From assembly GCA_016195265.1 (NCBI GenBank), contig JACPZW010000066.1, positions 1 to 64,000 of the forward strand: DNA of 64,000 nt. The letters run 5' to 3'. Shown piece by piece: positions 53,462 to 60,053 of this stretch (within the stretch, counting starts at the first letter, position 1; every line of letters starts with the position of its first letter). Source of the DNA: Acidobacteriota bacterium. GTDB lineage: Bacteria > Acidobacteriota > Vicinamibacteria > Vicinamibacterales > CAVVIG01. A model generated the notes under the pieces. The model saw only the letters and a list, made by a program, of their open reading frames with translations, was not told the DNA's origin and made no database searches. The position numbers were made by a program, and so were the translations under genes.

Positions 53462-53501
53462 CGATTACCAGATTACTCAGTTACCCAATTGCCAAATTCT
53501 C
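53462..53501 (+). repeat. short-period repeat (ATTACCCAATT type)
   Basis: Imperfect 8-9-nt copies downstream of the citryl-CoA-lyase-like gene. The same type occurs at 16318-16358. Confidence 0.7.
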
Positions 53502-53503
53502 TC

Positions 53504-54322
53504 TTACTTGCGCCCCTCAGGCAAGCGCCGCTGGCGCGCGCCGTCGTAGTCGTGGTCGGTCGGATCGATCTGCCGCATCGCCGCCTGGCGCGTCCGCTCC
53601 TCGTGCGCGTGCGCGATGAGCCCGGGCAAGCGCGAGATCAGAAAGATCGCGTTGCCCAATTCGTAGGCGAAGCCGAGGTCCGCGCTGATGGCGGCGATCG
53701 CGCCGTCGACGTTGACCGGCAGTGCACGATCGAACTTGTCCTTGTGCGCGTCGAGCGCTCGTTCGCAGGCGCGGATCAAGCGCACGTGCTCACCTTCGAG
53801 CTCCAGCTCAAGCGCCATCTGGAACAGCCGCGCCGCGCGCGGATCCCGCGTGTGCAGCCGGTGCCCGAAGCCGGGCGGCACCTGCTGATGGGCCACACAC
53901 GCATCCACAATCATCGCGGCCGCCTGCTGTAGCGTCGCGCCCGAACGCATCTTCGAGAGGCCGGCATCCAGGAAGCGCATGCAGGACTCGATGTCGCCGC
54001 CGTGATGCGGGCCGAAGGCGAGGATGCCCGCGGCGACGCAGTCCTTGAGTGGCGCGCCGGACGTCGCCACGTTGCGCGCGGCAAGCGTCGACGGCGGCGA
54101 GACACCGTGGTCGATGGTCGCCACGAGGATCGCGTTGAGCATGCGGCCGATCGCCGGCGTCGGCAGCTCGCCCATCAGCAGCAGGTAGACGGCTTCGGCA
54201 AAGCCGAGCCGGCCCATCATCTCGTCGAGCGGATACCCGCGGACGAGGATCTTGTTGGGCGAGATTTCCGTCAGCGCAGACTGCCAGCGCTCCGATGCCG
54301 GTGGTGATGCGGTCTTGGCCAT
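53504..54322 (-). CDS. citrate synthase family protein (citryl-CoA lyase-like)
   Basis: The 272-residue protein is a short member of the citrate synthase superfamily, as in citryl-CoA lyases. Matches include LRGYPLDEMMGRLGFAEAVYLLLMGELPT-like N-terminal helices, the active-site region GILAFGPHHGGDIESCM with the first catalytic His, and VPPGFGHRLHTRDPRA with the second (GFGHRLH). It lacks the long N-terminal part of normal citrate synthases. It probably cleaves or forms citryl-CoA or a related acyl-CoA. ATG 54322 has AGGGTGAAG upstream. Confidence 0.82.
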   Translation of the reverse strand: MAKTASPPASERWQSALTEISPNKILVRGYPLDEMMGRLGFAEAVYLLLMGELPTPAIGRMLNAILVATIDHGVSPPSTLAARNVATSGAPLKDCVAAGILAFGPHHGGDIESCMRFLDAGLSKMRSGATLQQAAAMIVDACVAHQQVPPGFGHRLHTRDPRAARLFQMALELELEGEHVRLIRACERALDAHKDKFDRALPVNVDGAIAAISADLGFAYELGNAIFLISRLPGLIAHAHEERTRQAAMRQIDPTDHDYDGARQRRLPEGRK

Positions 54323-54339
54323 TTGCTTCACCCTCTGCA

Positions 54340-54393
54340 GCCGGGTCCGAAAGGACCCGGCCTACATCCGCTGTCCGAAAGGACCCGGCCTAC
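54340..54393. repeat. REP-like units upstream of the citryl-CoA-lyase-like gene
   Basis: GCCGGGTCC/GGACCCGGC (54340-54348, 54353-54361) and a truncated second copy with GAAAGGACCCGGCCTAC at 54376-54392. Confidence 0.85.
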
Positions 54394-54422
54394 ACCCGCA
54401 GTCTAGCCCTGAGCCCTCAGCC

Positions 54423-55046
54423 CTAGATGGTCCCGTACAGCCTGTCTCCAAAGTCCCCGAGTCCCGGCACGATGTACTTGTGCGCGTTCAGCTCGCGATC
54501 GACGACCGGCGTGTAGATGGCGACTTCCGGGTGATGTCTCTCGACGAGCGCAACACCTTCCGGCGCCGCGACGATGCAAATCATGCGGACGATGCGCGCG
54601 CCTTCGCGCTGGAGCAGATCGAGCGCCGCCACCGCGCTGCCGCCGGTGGCGAGCATGGGATCGATCATCAGGACGTAGCTCGCGTCGAGGCGCGCGGGCA
54701 GCTTTCTGTAGTACTGCGACGCGACGGCGGTCGCTTCGTCGCGCTGAAGGCCGATGTGGCCGACGCGCGCGTCAGGGACGAGCTCGAGCACGGCGTCCAG
54801 CATCCCCAGTCCAGCACGGAGCACGGGAACGACGACGACTTCAGCCCCTGTTCGCTCGCCGGGCGCGGGCCCGAGCGGCGTCTCGACGGTCACGGCCCTG
54901 GTCGGAATGTCGCGCAGGGCCTCGGCGGCCAGCATCACGCTGATGCGGGTCGCCGCGCGACGGAAATGTTCCGGCGGCGTGCGCTTGTCGCGAAGCGTCA
55001 CGAGCGCGTCATGCACCAGGGGATGGTCGACGATGTGGACCGGCAC
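54423..55046 (-). CDS. upp: uracil phosphoribosyltransferase
   Basis: UPRT (207 aa) salvages uracil with PRPP to UMP. The PRPP site is MIDPMLATGGSAVAALDLL, with PVLRAGLGMLDAVLELVP and VAAPEGVALVERHHPEV, and the uracil-binding end YIVPGLGDFGDRLYGT. GTG 55046 is used rather than GTG 55061: it matches the usual N-terminal length before HPLV, and a minus-strand TATATT box (55058-55053) lies 6 nt upstream. Divergent from the amidohydrolase gene. Confidence 0.94.
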   Translation of the reverse strand: MPVHIVDHPLVHDALVTLRDKRTPPEHFRRAATRISVMLAAEALRDIPTRAVTVETPLGPAPGERTGAEVVVVPVLRAGLGMLDAVLELVPDARVGHIGLQRDEATAVASQYYRKLPARLDASYVLMIDPMLATGGSAVAALDLLQREGARIVRMICIVAAPEGVALVERHHPEVAIYTPVVDRELNAHKYIVPGLGDFGDRLYGTI

Positions 55047-55052
55047 GGGGAG

Positions 55053-55058
55053 AATATA
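55053..55058 (-). promoter_or_regulatory. -10 box TATATT, leaderless promoter of upp
   Basis: Minus strand TATATT with 6 nt to GTG 55046. Confidence 0.5.
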
Positions 55059-55074
55059 CACGAAGGGCAGAACG

Positions 55075-55098
55075 CCAAGGGCTAAGGGCTAAGGGCTG
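55075..55098 (+). repeat. short-period repeat (AGGGCTA type)
   Basis: Three imperfect copies of AGGGCTA between upp and the amidohydrolase gene. Confidence 0.7.
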
Positions 55099-55099
55099 G

Positions 55100-55105
55100 T
55101 ACAAT
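55100..55105 (+). promoter_or_regulatory. -10 box TACAAT, leaderless promoter of the amidohydrolase gene
   Basis: TACAAT with 8 nt to ATG 55114. Confidence 0.5.
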
Positions 55106-55113
55106 CTGCCGTC

Positions 55114-56505
55114 ATGAAGCGGCCGAGTGCCCTGGTGTTCGTCGTTGTCGCGGGCCTCGCTCTTGCGGCGCAGCCGGCGCGGCGACCGATCTCGCTCGTC
55201 GTCATCGGACGGACGGTCATCACTCAGAACGCGCGGCACCAGATCCTTTCGCCGGGTGCGGTCGCGATCAGCGGGACTGAGATCGTTGACGTCGATACGC
55301 CGGAGGCGATCGCGGTGAAGTACCGCGCGCTCGACACGATCACGGCGCGTGATCAGATCGTCCTGCCCGGCCTCATCAACACGCACACGCACGCGCCGAT
55401 GGTCATGTACCGCGGGCTCGCCGACGACATGGCCCTGATGGACTGGCTGAATAAGTACATCTTCCCGGCGGAAGCGAAGACGGTCTCGCCGGAGATGGTC
55501 CGCATCGGCACCCGCCTGGCCGCGCTCGAGATGATCGAGTCGGGCACGACGACCTACACGGACATGTACTACTTCGAGGAAGAGATCGCCAAAGTCACCG
55601 CGGAGGCCGGACTCCGCGGCGTCCTGGGCGAGACGATCATTCAGTTCCCGGTGGCGGACGCGAAGACGCCGGCCGAGGGTCTGGCGCGCGCCGAGCGCTT
55701 CATCACGGAATTCAAGGACAACGATCTCATCGTCCCCGCCGTCGCCCCGCACGCGCTCTATACGAACGATCGCGCGACGCTGGTCGCGAGCGCCGAGCTC
55801 GGCCGACGCTTCGGCGTGCCCGTGATCATCCATTTCGCCGAGACGCAGGATGAAGTGAAGGTCGCGCGCGAGCAGTATCAGATGACGCCGGCGGCGGCGC
55901 TCGAATCGATCGGATTCTGGGGGCCGCGCACGCTGGCCGCGCACGGGGTATGGGTAACCGACGCCGACATCGAGGTCCTGAAGCGCCACGGCGTCGGCAT
56001 CGCGCACAACCCGGAAAGCAACATGAAGCTGGCGAGCGGCGCGGCGCCGGTGCGGAAGTACCTCGCGGCCGGTGTGGCGGTCGGTCTCGGCACCGACGGC
56101 GCGGCGAGCAACAACGATCTCGATATGTTCGAGGCGATGCGCCAGGCGTCGTTTCTGGCGAAGCTCTCGACCATGGATCCGACGGCCGTGTCCGCGCAGA
56201 CGGCGCTCGACATGGCGACAATTCTCGGCGCGAAGGCGCTCCACATGGAGGGCCTGATCGGATCGATCGAGCCGGGCAAGCGCGCGGACCTCATCACGGT
56301 GGGGCTCAACGCCACACGGCAGGCGCCCATGTATGACGCGGTGTCGCACCTCGTCTACGTGACGCGCGGCGATGATGTCCGGACGACGATCGTGAACGGG
56401 AAAGTGCTGATGAAGGATCGCCAGGTGCGGACGTTGAATCGGGCGGGAGTGATCGCAGATGCCAATAAACTGGCGCAGAAGGTGAGAGAGGCAGTAGGAC
56501 GGTGA
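55114..56505 (+). CDS. amidohydrolase, MtaD/ATZ family deaminase-like
   Basis: The 463-residue metal-dependent hydrolase resembles methylthioadenosine/S-adenosylhomocysteine deaminases and chlorohydrolases. The metal motif HxH is in LINTHTHAPMVMYRGLADD; further ligands are in APHALYTND, IIHFAETQDE, and the Asp in GLGTDGAASNND; the C-terminal VNGKVLMKD is standard. An N-terminal hydrophobic segment (LVFVVVAGLALAAQP) suggests export, unusual for a purine deaminase. It has a leaderless-type promoter. Confidence 0.88.
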   Translation: MKRPSALVFVVVAGLALAAQPARRPISLVVIGRTVITQNARHQILSPGAVAISGTEIVDVDTPEAIAVKYRALDTITARDQIVLPGLINTHTHAPMVMYRGLADDMALMDWLNKYIFPAEAKTVSPEMVRIGTRLAALEMIESGTTTYTDMYYFEEEIAKVTAEAGLRGVLGETIIQFPVADAKTPAEGLARAERFITEFKDNDLIVPAVAPHALYTNDRATLVASAELGRRFGVPVIIHFAETQDEVKVAREQYQMTPAAALESIGFWGPRTLAAHGVWVTDADIEVLKRHGVGIAHNPESNMKLASGAAPVRKYLAAGVAVGLGTDGAASNNDLDMFEAMRQASFLAKLSTMDPTAVSAQTALDMATILGAKALHMEGLIGSIEPGKRADLITVGLNATRQAPMYDAVSHLVYVTRGDDVRTTIVNGKVLMKDRQVRTLNRAGVIADANKLAQKVREAVGR

Positions 56506-56621
56506 GATTTCAGAGTTCAGAGTTCAGAATTCAGATTAATGTCAGATCTACGGATTGGCCGGGCCGCTGAAAATCTGCAATCTGCAATCAATCTGAAATC
56601 TGAATTCTTAAATCTGAAATC
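56505..56621. terminator. repeat-built inverted region between convergent genes
   Basis: GATTTCAGAGTTCAGAGTTC-type repeats on the left and CTGAAATCTGAATTCTTAAA-type repeats on the right are largely complementary. It could form a long imperfect hairpin ending transcription of the amidohydrolase and hpt genes. Confidence 0.55.
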
Positions 56622-57143
56622 TCATCCGACGACTGCGATATGTGGCAGGTTCCGGTACTGTTCAGCATAGTCAATGCCATACCCGACGACGAAGCGATCT
56701 TCGATCGTGAAGCCGATGTACTCGATCTTGACGTCCACTTGACGGCGCGACGGTTTGCTCAGGAGGCACGCGGTGCGCAGCGATCGCGGATTCCTGGCGC
56801 GGAGAATATCCTGCAGGTAGGTAAGCGTCAGCCCGGTATCGACGATGTCCTCGACGATGACGACGTTCCGGCCTTCGAGGCCCGAGTCCAGATCCTTGAG
56901 CAGGCGGACTTCGCCGGAGCTCTTCGTCGCCTTCGCGTAGCTCGAGACGGCCATGAAGTCCATCGAGACGTGGCCGGGCATGTGGCGAATCAGATCCGAC
57001 AGGAAGATGAAGGCGCCCTTGAGGACGGCAATCACATGAAGGTCGTCGGGGAAGTCGCGGCGGATCTCGGCGGCGAGTTCGGCGACGCGTTTCTGAATTT
57101 GTGCTTCCGATAGTAGGATTTCGTTCGGACGCAGGTCGGCCAT
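56622..57143 (-). CDS. hpt: hypoxanthine phosphoribosyltransferase
   Basis: HPRT (173 aa) converts hypoxanthine or guanine plus PRPP to IMP/GMP. The PRPP loop is VVIVEDIVDTGLTLTYL, the N-terminal AVLKGAFIFLSDLIRHM and the flexible loop VSSYAKATKSSG are typical, with VGYGIDYAEQYRNLPHI at the end. ATG 57143 is chosen: a minus-strand TATGAT (57158-57153) lies 9 nt upstream, and it precedes the conserved start LRPNEILLSE. It is divergent from rpiB with only 20 bp between start codons. Confidence 0.95.
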   Translation of the reverse strand: MADLRPNEILLSEAQIQKRVAELAAEIRRDFPDDLHVIAVLKGAFIFLSDLIRHMPGHVSMDFMAVSSYAKATKSSGEVRLLKDLDSGLEGRNVVIVEDIVDTGLTLTYLQDILRARNPRSLRTACLLSKPSRRQVDVKIEYIGFTIEDRFVVGYGIDYAEQYRNLPHIAVVG

Positions 57144-57152
57144 AGGCGGCAC

Positions 57153-57158
57153 ATCATA
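57153..57158 (-). promoter_or_regulatory. -10 box TATGAT, leaderless promoter of hpt
   Basis: Minus strand TATGAT with 9 nt to ATG 57143. Confidence 0.5.
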
Positions 57159-57163
57159 CCTCA

Positions 57164-57796
57164 ATGAAACAGTTCGACATCATCACGGAAGCCGACGCCC
57201 GCGTGCTGCCGCGCGGCGAGACGGTGATGTTGTCGCGCGGCGGGCACATCACGCCGCTGGCGCAGGACACGCTACGGGACCGGCGCGTGACGGTCGTGCA
57301 GGAGGGACGCGCGTCGGCGGACGAGGCGTCGCTGGCGCCGAAGGCCGACATCCGCTCGGTGGCGATCGCCAGCGATCACACCGGCATCAAGCTGCGTCAG
57401 CAGTTGATCACGTTCCTCCGAGGTCGTGGACTCGCGGTGCAGGATCTGGGGACCGACAGTGCGGATCCGGTTGACTATCCTGACGTCGCGGCGTCGGTGG
57501 CCGTCCTGGTGGCGCGCGGCGAAGCGGACGCGGGCATCGTGATCGACGGCGCCGGCATCGGCTCGGCGATCGCGGCGAACAAGGTGAAGGGCGTCCGTGC
57601 GGTGATGGCCACGACAGAGCTCATCGCGCGGTACTCGCGCGAGCACAACGGCGCGAACGTGCTCACGCTCGGCGCGACACTCGTCAATCCGGACGAAGCG
57701 CGCGCCATCGTCACGACGTGGCTGACGACGGCGATGCGGGAGCCGCGGTATATTCGGCGGCTTGCGAAGATCCGCGATCTTGAAGGAAGAAGTTAG
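57164..57796 (+). CDS. rpiB: RpiB/LacAB family sugar-phosphate isomerase with N-terminal extension
   Basis: The 210-residue protein has the RpiB fold from about residue 65: [50 protein letters not shown] and [13 protein letters not shown]. In E. coli RpiB the catalytic Cys lies in ICGTGIG; the corresponding element here is IDGAGIG, with Asp. The first 60 residues ([41 protein letters not shown]) form an extra domain not present in ordinary RpiB. Together with DeoC downstream it could act in deoxyribose or related sugar-phosphate breakdown. Confidence 0.85.
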   Translation: MKQFDIITEADARVLPRGETVMLSRGGHITPLAQDTLRDRRVTVVQEGRASADEASLAPKADIRSVAIASDHTGIKLRQQLITFLRGRGLAVQDLGTDSADPVDYPDVAASVAVLVARGEADAGIVIDGAGIGSAIAANKVKGVRAVMATTELIARYSREHNGANVLTLGATLVNPDEARAIVTTWLTTAMREPRYIRRLAKIRDLEGRS

Positions 57797-57819
57797 AAGG
57801 CAGAAGGCAGAAGAGAGTG

Positions 57820-58695
57820 ATGAATCACGAGGAATTGCAACGGCTGATTGACGTCATCGTGGGCGAGCTGACGGCGGCCACCGCTCGGCCGCGGGCCTAC
57901 TGTCTGTGCCACTCGGTGCTGGACGATTGCTGCCCCGATCGCCTGCGGGGCGTGCTCGACGCGGGCGCGACGCGCGTCGGCCTGCACGCGACTGGCGGCG
58001 CGCCGGCCGGCGTGTCGTCGATGATCGATCACACGCTGCTCAAGCCGGACGCGACGCGGCAGAACATCGAGGACCTGTGCCGCGAGGCCGCGCAGTTCAA
58101 GTTCGCGACGGTGTGCGTCAACCCGACCTGGGTCGCGCTGTGCGCGCGACTGCTGAGCGGCAGCGGCGTCGGCGTCTGCTCGGTCGTCGGATTTCCGCTC
58201 GGCGCGACGACGGGCGACACGAAAGGCTACGAGGCGCGGCGCGCGATCTTCGACGGCGCGCGCGAGATCGACATGGTGATCAACGTCGGCGCCCTCAAGT
58301 CGGGCGACCTGCACGTCGTGGAGCGGGACATCGAAGCGGTCACAGGGCCGTGCCGCGACGCGGGCGTCCTGAGCAAGGTGATCATCGAAGCGGCGCTGCT
58401 GACCGACGATGAGAAGGTCACCGCCTGCACGCTCGCCAAGGCGGCTGGCGCGGATTACGTGAAGACGTCCACCGGTTTCGGCCCCGGCGGCGCGACGGCG
58501 GCCGACGTCGCGCTGATGCGCCGGGTCGTCGGCGCGGAGATGGGCGTGAAAGCCGCCGGCGGCGTCCGCGATCTCGAGGGTATGAAGGCGATGATTGCCG
58601 CCGGTGCGACGCGCGTCGGCGCGAGCGCCGGCGTGAAGATCGTCCAGCAGGCGCGCGGCGAGAAGACGACGGCGGCCACGCCGTCGGGGTACTGA
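57820..58695 (+). CDS. deoC: deoxyribose-phosphate aldolase with Cys-containing N-terminal extension
   Basis: DeoC (291 aa) cleaves 2-deoxyribose 5-phosphate to glyceraldehyde 3-phosphate and acetaldehyde. The aldolase part starts near residue 67 at [22 protein letters not shown]; the Schiff-base Lys is in YVKTSTGF, and the second Lys in GVKAAGGVR. The first 60 residues are unusual: [21 protein letters not shown] contains four Cys within 12 residues, and a [12 protein letters not shown] segment follows, suggesting a metal- or cluster-binding extension. ATG 57820; the AGAAGGC repeat lies just upstream. Confidence 0.9.
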   Translation: MNHEELQRLIDVIVGELTAATARPRAYCLCHSVLDDCCPDRLRGVLDAGATRVGLHATGGAPAGVSSMIDHTLLKPDATRQNIEDLCREAAQFKFATVCVNPTWVALCARLLSGSGVGVCSVVGFPLGATTGDTKGYEARRAIFDGAREIDMVINVGALKSGDLHVVERDIEAVTGPCRDAGVLSKVIIEAALLTDDEKVTACTLAKAAGADYVKTSTGFGPGGATAADVALMRRVVGAEMGVKAAGGVRDLEGMKAMIAAGATRVGASAGVKIVQQARGEKTTAATPSGY

Positions 58696-59027
58696 GGCCG
58701 CGGCGGTTCGCGTCGAACCGCTGCTCTTTCGGCCGGCCGCGGCGATCGCTCGAAACGCCGATCGATCTGGGAGACGGCGGGCATCGCCTCGCGCTCTCGA
58801 CCATCGTCTTGTACGAGCCTGACCTCCGCCTCATCTAGTGCCGTTTGCAGATCGCTGTAGTACGTGGGGCGGGTCCTTTTGGACCCGCCTGGCCGTGACT
58901 GCGAGCCGGGTCCGAAAGGACCCGGCCTACATACCGCTACGCGGTTGTGAAAACCGCTCTAGCTCGCGCCAGGCCACGTTCAGAACCACTTGCGCGCGCT
59001 CCGACGGAATGGTCTGGCTCGTGACGA
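58696..59027. other. intergenic region with a REP pair
   Basis: Apart from the REP pair at 58868-58926 no gene is supported in about 330 bp. A minus-strand frame at 58927-59027 reads VLNVAWRELERF but has no separate start. Confidence 0.5.
58868..58926. repeat. REP-like opposed pair
   Basis: GGCGGGTCC/GGACCCGCC (58868-58876, 58881-58889) then GCCGGGTCC/GGACCCGGC (58905-58913, 58918-58926), ending CCTAC. Confidence 0.9.
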
Positions 59028-60053
59028 TCAGAGCAATTCCTGGCGCGACACGCGACGCCGCAAGTCGCGGACATCGTCGCCGCGAAGTTCGCGCAACGCG
59101 TACGTCACGAACACCCGCGTCATCCGCTTTCTCCACACCAGCGTGAAGTCCGTGTTGTCCATCGGCCTCGAGGGCTGAGCCGCGGCGTCAGCGGCGCGGG
59201 CGATCGCCTCGTCGGTGAGCGCATGGCCGACGAGCAGCGACGCGGCCGGGGCGACCTCGATAGGCCGGGACGAGACCGCCCCGAGCACGATCCGCGCGCT
59301 CTCGACGGTTCCATCGCCGGCGATCTTCGCGGCGGCGGCGGCGGAGAGCACAGGGAAGTCGAACGCGCCGCGGCGCCGGAGTTTCCAGTAGGCGCTGCGC
59401 CATCCGGTCGATTCGGGCAGGTGGACCGCGGTCAGGATCTCGTTCGGTTGCCGCGTGAGGTAGTGGATGCCGTCGTTGCGATACAGATCCGAGAGGGCGA
59501 TCCGCCGGCTGCCGTTCGCGCTGACGAGCGTGATGCTGGCGCCGAGCGCCAGCAGCGCGGGCGCCGTGTCGGTCGACGAGACGGCGAGGCACTTCGTGCT
59601 CGACGGCGCGACCCAGCAGGTCCCGCCGTCCTTCTTCATGCAGAAGTCGATCGCCTTGCGCCACTCGTAGTTCTGGTCGTAGTAGTTGCACCGCGTGTCG
59701 AGGCAGAGATTTCCGCCGAGCGTGCCCATGTTGCGCAGTTGCGGCGTCGCGACCTGCGCGGCTGCCTGCCACAGCGCGCCGTAAGACTCACGAACCTTCT
59801 GCGTGCGGACGAGGTCGGCCAACGTCAGACCCGCGCCGATCGTCAGCCCGTCGCCGTTCGAGATCGCGCGAAGCTCCGCGATGTGACGTAAACCGACGAG
59901 CGTCCCCGGCGTCTGCTGCCTGCGCTTCATGTTCGGGAGCAGATCGGTGCCGCCGGCGACGAGCATCGCGTCGCCGGAAGACGATGTGAGCAACTCGGCG
60001 GCTTCATGCACGCTCGTCGGTGCTACGAACCTGAAGTTGGGCAACCGCATCAT
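59028..60053 (-). CDS. hcrB: 4-hydroxybenzoyl-CoA reductase-type FAD subunit with a four-Cys insert
   Basis: The 341-residue protein is a CO-dehydrogenase-type FAD-binding subunit: LVAGGTDLLPNMKRR near residue 30, TIGAGLTLADL, and MGTLGGNLCLDTRCNYYDQN. Immediately after it, an insert of about 40 residues contains four Cys (NLCLDT, RCNYY, FCMKKDGGTC, TKCLAV), as in the [4Fe-4S]-bearing loop of 4-hydroxybenzoyl-CoA reductase (Thauera type). The C-terminal CO_deh_flav_C domain follows. It is the last gene of the operon and overlaps the molybdopterin subunit gene by 4 nt. Confidence 0.82.
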   Translation of the reverse strand: MMRLPNFRFVAPTSVHEAAELLTSSSGDAMLVAGGTDLLPNMKRRQQTPGTLVGLRHIAELRAISNGDGLTIGAGLTLADLVRTQKVRESYGALWQAAAQVATPQLRNMGTLGGNLCLDTRCNYYDQNYEWRKAIDFCMKKDGGTCWVAPSSTKCLAVSSTDTAPALLALGASITLVSANGSRRIALSDLYRNDGIHYLTRQPNEILTAVHLPESTGWRSAYWKLRRRGAFDFPVLSAAAAAKIAGDGTVESARIVLGAVSSRPIEVAPAASLLVGHALTDEAIARAADAAAQPSRPMDNTDFTLVWRKRMTRVFVTYALRELRGDDVRDLRRRVSRQELL

